64,000 bases of DNA from Flammeovirgaceae bacterium (GCA_020635915.1 JACJYU010000001.1:868001-932000), one strand, 5' to 3'. Counted from the stretch's first letter, positions 42,836 through 52,319 are shown. Made by a program: numbers and translations. Notes: generated from the sequence alone by a model not told the origin.

Positions 42836-43399
42836 TCATTCCTTGAGGAGCAAAGAAAGGATTTCATCATCAAGCGGGCTTACCTTGGCCGGAAAAAACC
42901 CAACCACCTCCCCGCTTTTGTTTATTACGTACTTATTGAAGTTCCATGAAGGGGATTTTCCTGATTTAGCCTCCAGCCAGCGGTACAACGGGTGCTTGTC
43001 ACGGCCCTTTACCGATATTTTTTCAAACATCTGGAACTTCACTCCATAATTTTTCTTGCAGAACCCCGCTATCTCCTCGTTGCTTCCCGGTTCCTGCCAA
43101 AGGAAATTGTTTGCCGGAAACCCCAGTACCTCCACGTTGTCCCCATACCGGTCGTCAAGTTCCTGCAAGTCCGCATACTGATAAGTATAGCCACATTTTG
43201 AGGCCGTATTGACAATAAGCAGGTTCTTCCCCTTGTATTTGGAGAAATCCACTTCCTCGCCAGCCAGCGACTTTATTTTAAAATCATAGATAAGCCCCTG
43301 GCCATCCTGGGGGGAAACGCCTTTTTCAAAAAAAGATGACAGCATAACAGAAGATAGTAAAACCAAAACACCAAATACCACCCATACTACCCTAAACAT
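42836..43399 (-). CDS. Glutathione peroxidase-like protein, membrane or exported
   Basis: Thiol peroxidase of 187 residues. The peroxidatic residue is Cys 69 in NTASKCGYTYQY, in place of selenocysteine. GFPANNFLWQEPGSNEEI (GFPxNxF family block) and WNFNKYVI complete the signature. The first 23 residues from the ATG at 43399 are a hydrophobic helix (RVVWVVFGVLVLLSSVML), so the enzyme is exported or membrane-anchored. It ends 36 bases before menA, and argS ends 31 bases upstream of its start. Reducing partner, thioredoxin or another thiol, not evident. Confidence 0.88.
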   Translation of the reverse strand: MFRVVWVVFGVLVLLSSVMLSSFFEKGVSPQDGQGLIYDFKIKSLAGEEVDFSKYKGKNLLIVNTASKCGYTYQYADLQELDDRYGDNVEVLGFPANNFLWQEPGSNEEIAGFCKKNYGVKFQMFEKISVKGRDKHPLYRWLEAKSGKSPSWNFNKYVINKSGEVVGFFPAKVSPLDDEILSLLLKE

Positions 43400-43430
43400 A
43401 AATTCCGGACTAAAGTTTACAAATAAAGGC

Positions 43431-45209
43431 CTACATCCTCTCCGGGACCTTGATGCCCAGCAGGCCCATGGACTTGCCCAGTATTTCTCCCACTTGGCCG
43501 GACAGGGCAACCCTCAAGGCCAGTTTTTTCCGGTCGCCCTCCGAAAAGATTGGAATGGCCTGGTAAAATTGATTGTATTCTTTTGCCAAATCATAGGCGT
43601 AACCGGCAATGAGGGCCGGGGAATACGCGTGGGCTGCCTCCGCTACCTTGTCGGGATAGGCGGAAAGCATGCTGATCAAATTTTGTTCATGGGGAAGCAG
43701 GGTATCCACCTGGGCGGACTCCCCTTTTATATCCAGGGTGGCCGCCTTGCGTACTATCGACCTTATCCGGGCGTGAGTGTATTGGATAAACGGGCCGGTG
43801 TGCCCCTGCAGTTGAATGGACTCATCGGGGTTGAACATCATCCTCTTTTTGGGGTCCACCTTCAGCAAAAAAAACTTCAAGGCGCCAATCCCTATCATTT
43901 CATAAAGTTCGTTGGCGCTTTCCTCGTCCATTTCATCGATCTTTCCCAGTTCGCGGGTCTGCTTCCCGGCCTCCTCGATCATTTCGGCCATCAGGTCATC
44001 GGCATCCACTACCGTGCCCTCGCGCGATTTCATCTTTCCGGAAGGAAGGTCCACCATGCCATACGACAAGTGGTAACACTCCTTTGCCCAACTGTACCCG
44101 AGTTTGGCCAAAATCAGGAACAATACCTTAAAGTGGTATTCCTGTTCATTCCCCACCGTGTACACCTGCCTTGATATTTTTGGGAAATCGCGAAAACGAA
44201 GGATGGCCGTGCCAATGTCCTGTGTCATGTAAACGGAAGTGCCATCCGACCGCAGCAAAACTTTTTCGTCCAATCCGTCCGGGGCGAGGTCCACCCACAC
44301 CGAGCCGTCTTCTTTTTTAAAAAACACCCCCTGGGCAAGGCCTTTCAGTACTTCGGATTTTCCCAACAGGTAGGTTTCAGATTCATAATAAAGCTTGTCA
44401 AATGACACGCCCATTTGCCTATAGGTGGCCTCAAAGCCATCATACACCCAATGGTTCATCTTTTTCCACAGGCTTAATGTCTCCTCGTCTTTTTGCTCCC
44501 ATTTGCGCAGCAAGGTTACCGCCTCCTTCATTATCGGGGCCTCCTTTTCGGCCTGTGCCTGTGGCATGCCCCCGGCCACCAGTTCGTTCACCTCCTTCTT
44601 GTAGGCCTTGTCAAATTCCACATAGTATTTTCCTACCAGCTTGTCACCTTTGAGCCCGCTGCTTTGCGGTGTTTCACCATTTCCAAAGGCCACCCAGGCC
44701 GCCATCGACTTGCAAATATGGATGCCGCGGTCGTTTATGATCTGCACTCGGTGCACCTTATGCCCCATGGCCTCATACAGGGCCGCCACGCTCCACCCCA
44801 GGAAATTGTTCCTTAAATGGCCCAGGTGCAAGGGCTTATTGGTGTTGGGGGAAGAATACTCCACCATGATCTCCTGGCCTGATGGGGGCTGCACCCCATA
44901 ATCACCGGCCTCACATATGGATTGAAAAACGCCCACCCATGTCCCATCGGCCAGGACAAGGTTCAAAAAACCTTTGACCACATTGAACCTGGCCACCAGG
45001 TTTGAATTTTCCACCATCCAACTGCCAATTAATTGTGCGGTTTCTTCCGGCTTTTTTTTGGATATCTTTGTCAGCGGAAAGCAAACCAGGGTGTGCGACC
45101 CTTCGAAGCCCGCATGGGTGGGCTGTATTTGAATCGTGGGCGGGGCTGGGCCAAACAACGCACCAATCGCTTCTTCTATTTTGGATTTCAGTAATTGGTC
45201 CAGGTCCAT
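43431..45209 (-). CDS. argS: Arginyl-tRNA synthetase
   Basis: Class I tRNA synthetase charging tRNA-Arg, 592 residues, slightly longer than usual. Motif HLGH is at residues 128-131 within SPNTNKPLHLGHLRNN; the second signature appears as KMKSREGTVV near residue 390. An N-terminal Add-1-like domain covers about 1-110, and the C-terminal anticodon-binding helical bundle ends GLLGIKVPERM. All essential features are present. It is upstream of gpx-like and menA genes on the same strand. Confidence 0.96.
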   Translation of the reverse strand: MDLDQLLKSKIEEAIGALFGPAPPTIQIQPTHAGFEGSHTLVCFPLTKISKKKPEETAQLIGSWMVENSNLVARFNVVKGFLNLVLADGTWVGVFQSICEAGDYGVQPPSGQEIMVEYSSPNTNKPLHLGHLRNNFLGWSVAALYEAMGHKVHRVQIINDRGIHICKSMAAWVAFGNGETPQSSGLKGDKLVGKYYVEFDKAYKKEVNELVAGGMPQAQAEKEAPIMKEAVTLLRKWEQKDEETLSLWKKMNHWVYDGFEATYRQMGVSFDKLYYESETYLLGKSEVLKGLAQGVFFKKEDGSVWVDLAPDGLDEKVLLRSDGTSVYMTQDIGTAILRFRDFPKISRQVYTVGNEQEYHFKVLFLILAKLGYSWAKECYHLSYGMVDLPSGKMKSREGTVVDADDLMAEMIEEAGKQTRELGKIDEMDEESANELYEMIGIGALKFFLLKVDPKKRMMFNPDESIQLQGHTGPFIQYTHARIRSIVRKAATLDIKGESAQVDTLLPHEQNLISMLSAYPDKVAEAAHAYSPALIAGYAYDLAKEYNQFYQAIPIFSEGDRKKLALRVALSGQVGEILGKSMGLLGIKVPERM

Positions 45210-45355
45210 GGGTTATCAACAGTGCGTTTATTCATTATTGTTAAAATGGCCAGGGATACGGGGCGAAAACCGTTGCCCTTCCCTATGGCACGCGCCCAAA
45301 ATTTGGTATTTAGCAAAGGTTAGCAAATTTTTGACAGATGTAGGTTTTTTCCACA

Positions 45356-46333
45356 TTACCTGTCCAAGACATAGGCAAACACCAACGGGGCCACAATGGT
45401 GGCATCGCTTTCGATGATAAACTTTGGTGTTTCTATGCTTAGTTTGCCCCAGGTTATTTTTTCATTGGGCACTGCCCCTGAATATGAGCCGTAGCTGGTG
45501 GTAGAGTCGCTGATCTGGCAAAAATAACTCCAGAAAGGAACGCCATCGCGTTGCAGGTCCTGGTGCAGCATGGGCACTACGCATATAGGGAAGTCGCCCG
45601 CAATACCACCCCCTATCTGGAAAAACCCTATACCCTCCTGGCCTGCATTTTCCGTATACCAGTCGGCCAGCCACACCATGTACTCTATGCCGCTTTTCAT
45701 GGTAGCGGCCTTCAGTTCGCCCGTTAAACAATAGGACGCAAAAATATTGCCCATCGTGGAGTCTTCCCATCCGGGCACCACCATAGGCAGGTTTTTCTTG
45801 GCCGCGGCTATCATCCAGGAATTTTCAGGGCCTATCTCATGGTATTGGTCAAGTTCCCCGCTGTTCAACAACCTAAACATGAATTCGTGCGGAAACAGGC
45901 GCTCCCCCTTGTCTTCGGCATCCTTCCACACCTTAAAGAGATGGTTTTGCAGTTTTCGAAATGCCTCCTCTTCCGGGATGCAGGTGTCGGTAACCCTGTT
46001 CAGATGGTTTTGCAGCAGGCCCCATTCCTGTTCGGGGGTAAGGTCCCTATAATTGGGTATGCGTTTGTAGTGGGAGTGCGCCACCAGGTTCATGATGTCT
46101 TCTTCCAGGTTGGCACCGGTGCACGAGATGATGTGCACTTTGTCCTGCCTTATCATTTCCGCAAAGCTAATCCCCAACTCCCCGGTGCTCATGGCCCCGG
46201 CAAGGGTCACCATCATTTTTTTCCCGCTTTCCACATGCACCTTATAGGCCTTTGCCGCATCTACCAGGGCCGCAGCGTTGAAGTGGAGGTAATTTTTCTC
46301 AATGAAATCGGAGATAGGGCGGTTTTTGCTCAT
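45356..46333 (-). CDS. Deoxyhypusine-synthase-family enzyme
   Basis: The 325-residue protein (start MSKNRPISDF; the ATG at 46336 is an alternative) is a full-length member of the deoxyhypusine synthase family, an NAD-dependent fold that moves an aminobutyl group from spermidine. The active-site Lys region is kept: SGAVPNEKITWGKL, with Lys 297 aligned to the catalytic Lys of the eukaryotic enzyme. Bacteria lack eIF5A, so the acceptor must differ; family members in bacteria have been proposed to make homospermidine. The agmatinase-family and arginine decarboxylase genes nearby fit a polyamine role. Product is inferred. Confidence 0.82.
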   Translation of the reverse strand: MSKNRPISDFIEKNYLHFNAAALVDAAKAYKVHVESGKKMMVTLAGAMSTGELGISFAEMIRQDKVHIISCTGANLEEDIMNLVAHSHYKRIPNYRDLTPEQEWGLLQNHLNRVTDTCIPEEEAFRKLQNHLFKVWKDAEDKGERLFPHEFMFRLLNSGELDQYHEIGPENSWMIAAAKKNLPMVVPGWEDSTMGNIFASYCLTGELKAATMKSGIEYMVWLADWYTENAGQEGIGFFQIGGGIAGDFPICVVPMLHQDLQRDGVPFWSYFCQISDSTTSYGSYSGAVPNEKITWGKLSIETPKFIIESDATIVAPLVFAYVLDR

Positions 46334-46470
46334 CATCAGGGGATTGTTGTAATTAGGGGCGAAATTAAGTAAAAACGAAGAGTATAGGCAGCTAAATTTT
46401 GTCAAAAAAAGGCAAATAAAAACCGGATTATCCAGTTACCATTACGCCTGATTGCCGATCTTCCCGTAGA

Positions 46471-47112
46471 ATGAAACCCGATCTTAAATATACGATGGGA
46501 ATTGCCCTTTGGTTGGCGGCAGCATCGGCCCTATGGGCGCAGGACGATGGCCAATTTTCTTTGGTGAAAGAAGATGGCCCCATCAAAATCCATGAGCGCT
46601 GGATTACCTTCCCTGGCTCCGATCCCCCCCTGAAGGCACGCGAGGTAAAAGGAGAGTTTACGGTGGACGCCCCCATCGGCAAGGCACTGGACTTGCTCAA
46701 GGACGAGGGCAAAATCATGGAGTGGCAAAAGCACGTATCGGAATTCAGGGTGTACCCTTTGCCAGTGGACACGGCATGGCTGGAGTACTCCTACCATGAC
46801 ATTCCCTGGCCGGTAAGTGACCAGGACCATTTCCTGGTTTACAGGGTAGTGAAAAAGGAAGAAGGCCGTGTGTTCATTACCTTCAGGAGCACCACCAATG
46901 ATCAACTCTGCCCTGTGCGGGAGGGCGTTGACCGCATGAACCTGTTGGGAAGTTGGTGCTTTCGAAAATTGGGCAATGGGAAAACCATGGCCACCTACCG
47001 CATTATTTCCCAGCCCAGCACTATCCCGAGGATTTTTACCGATCCGGTGATCCGGAGGAACCTTATGTCCACCATCAAGGCCTATATCAAAATCCTGGAA
47101 GGGAACGGATGA
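46471..47112 (+). CDS. Exported START/SRPBCC-domain protein
   Basis: The 213-residue protein has a signal peptide (ALWLAAASALWAQ, cleavage near residue 24) followed by a helix-grip fold of the START type. Typical features are WITFPGSDPPLKAREVKGEF, an early strand pair, and the C-terminal long helix RRNLMSTIKAYIKIL. Members bind lipids or other hydrophobic ligands. It lies between two minus-strand polyamine genes but is read on the plus strand and probably does not belong to that pathway. Ligand unknown. Confidence 0.82.
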   Translation: MKPDLKYTMGIALWLAAASALWAQDDGQFSLVKEDGPIKIHERWITFPGSDPPLKAREVKGEFTVDAPIGKALDLLKDEGKIMEWQKHVSEFRVYPLPVDTAWLEYSYHDIPWPVSDQDHFLVYRVVKKEEGRVFITFRSTTNDQLCPVREGVDRMNLLGSWCFRKLGNGKTMATYRIISQPSTIPRIFTDPVIRRNLMSTIKAYIKILEGNG

Positions 47113-47119
47113 AGTAGGG

Positions 47120-48082
47120 TTATTCCGATGGCACAGGCCGGGAGGCCACCCTTTTGGCCGTGGCTTCCAATATCTCAAAAGCACTTTCCGCCATCCTGTT
47201 TTCCGTGTCAAGGGTAGGGTTTACTTCCACGATTTCCCAGGCGCAAAGTTTGGGGCTCAGCGCCAGTTCTTCATTGAGCTGTTTTGCCTCCTCCACGGTG
47301 AGGCCATTGGGCACGGGGGTGCCGGTGCCGGTGGAAAAACGGGAATCAATACTGTCCACATCGAATGAAACATAAATCAGGTCACAATGGTCCAGCATTT
47401 TCAGGGCCTGCTGCGCTGCTTTCTGCGCGCCCATTTTTTTCACTTCTTCCGTAGTGATAAAACCCATGCCGTATTTGTTGATCAGGTAGTTTTCGGGTTT
47501 TTCCAGGTCGCGCACTGCGATATAGACGATATCCTCAGGATATATTTTGGCGCCCGGAATGCCCACGTTCTTGATCTGCTCCCAATATTCTATGGTTTCG
47601 CCCTTGGGGTCGTTTATTTTGCATTCCAGGTTGTCAATGTCGCAGGCCATGGCCACCGTCATGCCGTGCATGTTGCCGGAAGGCGTGGTGTAAGGGGAAT
47701 GTATGTCGGCATGGGCATCTATCCAGATGGCCCCCAGCCTCTTTTTGGGGTTTGCCTTTTTTATGCCAGCGATGGTGCCATAGGCGGTGGAGTGGTCCCC
47801 GGCCATTACCAAGGGAAAGTGGTCGTCCAGCAAGGTTTCGTACACCTCCAGGCATACACGCTCCTCCATTATCAGAACGCCATCGATAAATTTGGAATGG
47901 GCATGCTCCGCGCCATCAAACAAGAGTTCGTTCACGTTCTCTACTTCCACCGAATCGTACTGGCGAAACAAGTCCGACTTCAGGTCAAGGCTTGCTATTT
48001 TCATGGCCTCCACGCCCAGGCTGGCACCACGCGTGCCGGCACCAATCTCCGACTTTACCTCGATGATCTTAATATCGTTCAC
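47120..48082 (-). CDS. speB: Agmatinase/arginase-family ureohydrolase
   Basis: Manganese-dependent hydrolase of 320 residues. The metal-binding motifs are complete: GDHS (95-98), DAHAD (122-126) and SFDVDSID (239-246). In context with arginine decarboxylase next to it, the reaction is most likely agmatine to putrescine plus urea; arginase or formiminoglutamase activity cannot be excluded from the sequence alone. It is divergent from the arginine decarboxylase gene across 211 bases that contain a palindrome. Ends 8 bases from the convergent START gene. Confidence 0.85.
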   Translation of the reverse strand: MNDIKIIEVKSEIGAGTRGASLGVEAMKIASLDLKSDLFRQYDSVEVENVNELLFDGAEHAHSKFIDGVLIMEERVCLEVYETLLDDHFPLVMAGDHSTAYGTIAGIKKANPKKRLGAIWIDAHADIHSPYTTPSGNMHGMTVAMACDIDNLECKINDPKGETIEYWEQIKNVGIPGAKIYPEDIVYIAVRDLEKPENYLINKYGMGFITTEEVKKMGAQKAAQQALKMLDHCDLIYVSFDVDSIDSRFSTGTGTPVPNGLTVEEAKQLNEELALSPKLCAWEIVEVNPTLDTENRMAESAFEILEATAKRVASRPVPSE

Positions 48083-48207
48083 TTTTAAAAAATTAATTGT
48101 TTGAAAAAACTGTTCCCTGCTGTCAAAAACTATCTCAAAAGCCTAACTTGGACGCTTCAGTAGTCTGGTAAGGGATGGGTAATTTTAGCACCACAACCGG
48201 GAAGCCG

Positions 48208-48222
48208 ATCTGTCATACAGAT
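48208..48222. promoter_or_regulatory. Palindrome in the divergent speB/speA spacer
   Basis: ATCTGT-CAT-ACAGAT is a perfect 6-bp inverted repeat with a 3-base centre in the 211-base spacer, 72 bases before the arginine decarboxylase ATG and 126 before the ureohydrolase ATG. It could be an operator acting on both genes. Pattern only. Confidence 0.35.
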
Positions 48223-48293
48223 TTAAATTTTCGAATTGTAAAGATGGCAAAATTATACCAATATTGCACCCTCCTACAACCCTTTAGTGCGAA

Positions 48294-49688
48294 ATGAAGA
48301 GTTACCGCGATCTAATCGAACAGACATTTGAATTCCCCCAAAAGGAGTTTAAAGTATGGGAAAACGAGTTGCATTTCAATGATGTCCCCCTTATGGATAT
48401 CGTCAACGAGTACGGGACCCCGCTAAAACTGACCTACCTTCCCAGGATCAGCGAAAATATCCGGTTTGTCAAGGCCACCTTCAACAATGCCATAGAGAAG
48501 TTTAAATACAAGGGCAACTATACCTATTGTTACTGCACCAAATCTTCGCACTTCTCGTTTGTGTTGGAGGAGGCGCTAAAAAACGATGTGCACCTGGAGA
48601 CGTCTTCGGGGTTTGACATTCCCATCATCAGGAGCCTGCACGAACAGGGGAAAATATCCAAGGAAACGTTTATTCTCTGCAATGGTTTCAAAATGCCCGA
48701 ATACACGGGCCACATTGTAGGGCTTTTAAATGACGAGTTCAACTGCATTCCCATCCTGGATACCATCAATGAAATTGACACCTACGAGGCCAAAGTAGAC
48801 AAACCTTTCAAAGTAGGGATACGTATTGCCTCCGATGAAGAGCCTAAGTTTGAGTTTTATACTTCACGGCTGGGCGTCAGGTACAGCGACATCGTTCCCC
48901 TTTACAGGGACAAGATTGAAAAGAGCAACAAGGCCACTTTAAAGATGTTGCATTTCTTTATCAGCACGGGCATTAAAGATACTGCTTACTATTGGAGCGA
49001 GCTGAGCCGTTTTATTTTCAAGTATTGCGAATTGAAAAAAATGTGCGACACCCTGGATTCCATAGATATTGGAGGGGGGTTTCCCATCAAACAGTCACTC
49101 ACCTTCCATTACGATTACAAATACATGATCGAGCAGATTGTGGAGAACATCAAATGGATCTGTGACAAGAACAACGTGCCGGTGCCCAACATCTTCACGG
49201 AGTTTGGCAGCTATACCGTTGGCGAGAGCGGGGCCATCCTTTACTCTGTGGTGGACCAAAAACTGCAGAACGATAAAGAGCTATGGTACATGATCAATGG
49301 TTCTTTCATCACCCAGATGCCGGACTCATGGGGGCTGAACCAAAAATACATCCTGTTGCCCATCAACAAGTGGGACGACCCCTATCACAAAATTAATATG
49401 GGAGGCCTCACCTGCGACAGCATGGACTATTACAATTCGGAGGCGCACACCGGGGAGGTTTTCCTTCCCATGATAAATGATGAGGAGCCGTTATACATCG
49501 GGTTTTTCCACACCGGGGCATACCAAGAGTCCCTGGGAGGCTATGGGGGCATACAACATTGCCTGGTGCCGGCACCCAAACATGTGCTGATCAGCCGCAA
49601 TGAGGACGGTGAGATTTCCACCCGGCTTTTTGCGCCCGAGCAAAAAAGCGAAAGCATGTTGAAAGTATTGGGCTATGGCCAGTCATAA
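48294..49688 (+). CDS. speA: Arginine decarboxylase, short alanine-racemase-fold type
   Basis: PLP enzyme expected to turn arginine into agmatine. The 464-residue protein is much shorter than E. coli SpeA and has the type III (alanine racemase) barrel plus beta domain. Lys 83 in CYCTKSSH is the probable PLP lysine; ETSSGFDIP corresponds to the family AEVSSGGEL block; IGGGFP is the phosphate loop; and CDSMD near 377 holds the second-subunit active-site Cys. Bacteroidetes homologues of this size are annotated as arginine decarboxylase. Divergent from the ureohydrolase that would use its product. Its end overlaps a YceI gene by 14 bases. Confidence 0.85.
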   Translation: MKSYRDLIEQTFEFPQKEFKVWENELHFNDVPLMDIVNEYGTPLKLTYLPRISENIRFVKATFNNAIEKFKYKGNYTYCYCTKSSHFSFVLEEALKNDVHLETSSGFDIPIIRSLHEQGKISKETFILCNGFKMPEYTGHIVGLLNDEFNCIPILDTINEIDTYEAKVDKPFKVGIRIASDEEPKFEFYTSRLGVRYSDIVPLYRDKIEKSNKATLKMLHFFISTGIKDTAYYWSELSRFIFKYCELKKMCDTLDSIDIGGGFPIKQSLTFHYDYKYMIEQIVENIKWICDKNNVPVPNIFTEFGSYTVGESGAILYSVVDQKLQNDKELWYMINGSFITQMPDSWGLNQKYILLPINKWDDPYHKINMGGLTCDSMDYYNSEAHTGEVFLPMINDEEPLYIGFFHTGAYQESLGGYGGIQHCLVPAPKHVLISRNEDGEISTRLFAPEQKSESMLKVLGYGQS

Positions 49689-50259
49689 AACATTTTCAGT
49701 AGCATTTTTTTCCATTGTATTCATCTTCTTCACCGAAAACGGAATTGCCCAGGCCAGGTATGTGCAAAGCGGGGATTCCTACCTGGCGGTTTCAGGCACC
49801 AGTACGCTGAATGCCTGGACCATGAACTCGGAAGAAGGAAAGTACCAAGCCGATTTTGAGGTTTCCGAAAACGGTTTGCCCATAAAGCTCCTTTCATTAT
49901 CCGTCACCGTGCCTTGTGAGAGCCTCAAAAGCGGCCATTCTGCCATGGACAAAAATGCTTATAGTGCACTAGGTGCCCATTTGCACAAATCCATAACATT
50001 TATTCTCGTTTCGTCCACCACCAGCCCGGATAAAATAGAGTGTACGGGAAACCTTACCGTGGCAGGAAAAACCCAATTGATCACCCTGGAAGCCGGGCTA
50101 CGGCCCCTCGGCCAAAAGGCCTTTTTGGTTACGGGAAAAAAACAGTTAAAAATGACCGATTTCGGCATTGAGCCACCCTCATTCATGTTTGGGACGGTCA
50201 CCACAGGCAATGAGGTAACGGTGTCGTTCAATGTCAAGCTCATACCCGCAAAAGGGTAA
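49675..50259 (+). CDS. YceI-family periplasmic protein (copy 1)
   Basis: The 194-residue protein starts within the end of the arginine decarboxylase gene (14-base overlap). It has a signal peptide (to about residue 24, IAQ|A) and a YceI lipocalin-like barrel: SGTSTLNAWTM near the start, KSGHSAMDKNAYSALGAHLHKS in the middle, and the C-terminal DFGIEPPSFMFGTVTTGNEVTV motif (in parts). YceI proteins bind isoprenoid-type lipids in the periplasm. Two more copies lie within the next 2.7 kb. The overlap suggests co-translation with speA, but a functional tie is not evident. Confidence 0.85.
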   Translation: MASHKTFSVAFFSIVFIFFTENGIAQARYVQSGDSYLAVSGTSTLNAWTMNSEEGKYQADFEVSENGLPIKLLSLSVTVPCESLKSGHSAMDKNAYSALGAHLHKSITFILVSSTTSPDKIECTGNLTVAGKTQLITLEAGLRPLGQKAFLVTGKKQLKMTDFGIEPPSFMFGTVTTGNEVTVSFNVKLIPAKG

Positions 50260-50264
50260 ATGGC

Positions 50265-50873
50265 CTAAGCATCTTTATCCAACAAAAGGACCAGGTGAAA
50301 GTTTACGTCCAGTGAGCCATCTACTTTTACCAGCCCCATCATTCTTGTTGGGGGCTCAAGGTTAAAGTCAGAAAAAGTAAAATGCCTCCCTCCTTTGAAA
50401 TGGACAATGCCCGGCTCCTCCACCTCGATGGTACAATCAATATCAAATGTCCGGGTGACCCCCGCCAATGAAATCTGCATCCTGCCCCTGAAAATATTTT
50501 TGCCTGAATTGAATTGAAGCCTCCGCTCAAAAGAGATAAAAGATATGGAAATGACCGGGTATTCAGCGGATTTTATGGCCTTTCTGAAATCGTTTGTCAT
50601 CAATTGCATACCACAATCAAAACGCGCTGCCTCAAGGCCCACATATCCTTTTTTAAAATAGGGCTTCCTGTTCCTGCCACCCTCCAACAGGACAAGTGTG
50701 TCCTTGCCTACATAGCGGGCAATACCACACCTGAAAGGCCCCATGTTGGTCTTGCCATCAATGGTAAGGGAACTCGAAGGCTGGACAATAAGGTGGTGCA
50801 CGAGGACACCACCCTCGGGCCGGGTGGCAAAACCCGATAGTCCCAACAAGAAAAAAAATAAAACCGTCTTCAT
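50265..50873 (-). CDS. YceI-like protein (copy 2, divergent)
   Basis: The 202-residue protein has a signal peptide (MKTVLFFFLLGLSGFA) and a YceI-type barrel with the C-terminal signature FSDFNLEPPTRMMGLVKVDGS. The N-terminal strand SLTIDGKTNMGPFRC replaces the usual GTSSLHDW, and the protein carries an extra positively charged stretch (GGRNRKPYFKKGY near 64-76). It is therefore a divergent member. It is convergent with copy 1, with 5 bases between the ends. Role unknown. Confidence 0.78.
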   Translation of the reverse strand: MKTVLFFFLLGLSGFATRPEGGVLVHHLIVQPSSSLTIDGKTNMGPFRCGIARYVGKDTLVLLEGGRNRKPYFKKGYVGLEAARFDCGMQLMTNDFRKAIKSAEYPVISISFISFERRLQFNSGKNIFRGRMQISLAGVTRTFDIDCTIEVEEPGIVHFKGGRHFTFSDFNLEPPTRMMGLVKVDGSLDVNFHLVLLLDKDA

Positions 50874-50945
50874 TTTACCACTTCAATTTAGCAAACTGAA
50901 AACCATTTGATACACGATTTTGATGTGGTTCAAAAGCCAGGGTGT

Positions 50946-50977
50946 AAAAAAGGCCGCTCCGGGCAATGGGAGCGGCC
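50946..50977 (-). terminator. Terminator of the porin-like gene
   Basis: On the minus strand GGCCGCTCC pairs with GGAGCGGCC across an 8-base loop, followed at once by six T. It lies 20 bases after the stop of the porin-like gene at 50997. Confidence 0.85.
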
Positions 50978-50996
50978 ATTAGCTGTACTTTAAGCC

Positions 50997-52319
50997 TTAG
51001 AAGGAGATGACGGCCTCAATTGAAATGCCTTTGAACTCCCCACCAAGAAAACGGGCATTGGAGCCTGTCCATGCGTTTCCTTCATACTCCTGCTTCACAT
51101 ATTCCACTTTTGTCAACACATTCTTTGTCAGGAACCATCCTCCCCCAAAATTCACCCGGTTTATTTTCATGTCCTCTGTTGCACTTTCGCGCATCTTCCC
51201 ACTGATGGCGTTATACCGTCCGCCCAGGTAAAATTGCTCTGTGGAACCAAACCTATACAATAATTCACCTGCCACCTGGGTAAAAGAGCCTTCCTTGTCT
51301 GCAGTTGGGGTGGTAAATTCATTACTTCCACCTGCAACCTCATACACCCCAAAGAACTCAAGGCCCTGGTATTTTATGAACGGGTTCACCTGTATGGCAG
51401 TAAGCTTGGTAAAGCGCGCATTGAAACGGCCATCAAAATCACTGGCTTGTGCGGGCACGGGCGGCACGGCATTGGGGTCTGCCGCCACATTCATCACTTT
51501 ATAATACCTTGACCCTGCACGGTCGCCACCGTAGAGCCAGGTGCCGGTGGTAGTGCCATGGTTGGTGTACCATGATCCCGTAAGCCTCACCCTTAAATCC
51601 TCATTTAGTTGTTTATCGTACCCCACCTTGCCGAAGAAAGAAGCTTTGTTGTCACTACTGGGGGATAAGGTAACATTTTGGTTGAGCTTGCCATTGGTCA
51701 CGCCCAGTACCAGCAATAGCCCATTGTTCTGAACCGTTACCTCCCCAAAAGCCTCGGTTGAGAAGGCATCCATGATATAGTTGCCAATAAACGGGTTATA
51801 CAGTGCCCTGGCGTTGTCAGACCTCCTGAAGTGCGCATCCCCGTAGTTGAATTCATCCAGCCCAATGGTAATGGTGGTGTACTGCATAATGTTCTCCAAA
51901 AAGCCTTCCCTAATAAAATTGAGTTTGTCTATTTGCATGTAACCACCTTTAATCCACGACTCATTATGGTGTGCAGAAGACAAGTATGTGCGCAAGTGCA
52001 TCCTCATTCCATCATATAATTGCACGTCCAGGTTGAGGTTGGCAGAAGGAAGGTTGAAGTCTGACCCGAGCTTTACCAAATTCCCTGCGGTGTTGCTTTG
52101 GCTTAGTCCCTGAAACTGCATGGCAAAATCCCCTCCTACACGTACTTTCAGTCCATCAAAAGTCCCATCGTCCACTTTGGAAGGCTCAAATACATTAATC
52201 CCATCTTTATCGTTGGTACGATAATATTGCATTGGCGCTTGTTGCGCTTGTGCCACCCCTGCCACCAGCAAGAAAGCGGCAAGCGAAATACTTTTTACTA
52301 CATTCAAATTGGTTTTCAT
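50997..52319 (-). CDS. Porin-like outer-membrane barrel protein
   Basis: The 440-residue protein has a signal peptide (LAAFLLVAGVAQAQ, cleavage near 26) and a long run of amphipathic strands with aromatic girdles, for example LNLDVQLYDGMRMHLRTYL and VRLTGSWYTNHG, ending in SIEAVISF with the terminal Phe of outer-membrane proteins. About sixteen strands are plausible, as in phosphate-selective porin O/P-like proteins; the exact family is not certain. It lies 32 bases after a YceI gene on the same strand, and its own terminator closes the unit. Confidence 0.8.
   Translation of the reverse strand: MKTNLNVVKSISLAAFLLVAGVAQAQQAPMQYYRTNDKDGINVFEPSKVDDGTFDGLKVRVGGDFAMQFQGLSQSNTAGNLVKLGSDFNLPSANLNLDVQLYDGMRMHLRTYLSSAHHNESWIKGGYMQIDKLNFIREGFLENIMQYTTITIGLDEFNYGDAHFRRSDNARALYNPFIGNYIMDAFSTEAFGEVTVQNNGLLLVLGVTNGKLNQNVTLSPSSDNKASFFGKVGYDKQLNEDLRVRLTGSWYTNHGTTTGTWLYGGDRAGSRYYKVMNVAADPNAVPPVPAQASDFDGRFNARFTKLTAIQVNPFIKYQGLEFFGVYEVAGGSNEFTTPTADKEGSFTQVAGELLYRFGSTEQFYLGGRYNAISGKMRESATEDMKINRVNFGGGWFLTKNVLTKVEYVKQEYEGNAWTGSNARFLGGEFKGISIEAVISF

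Noticed and set aside
42836..43399. Selenocysteine in the glutathione peroxidase
   Set aside because: The active-site codon is an ordinary Cys codon, with no in-frame TGA at that position.
45356..49688. The START-domain gene as part of the polyamine pathway
   Set aside because: It is read on the opposite strand from its two flanking polyamine genes, is exported, and belongs to a lipid-binding family; only its position suggests a link.
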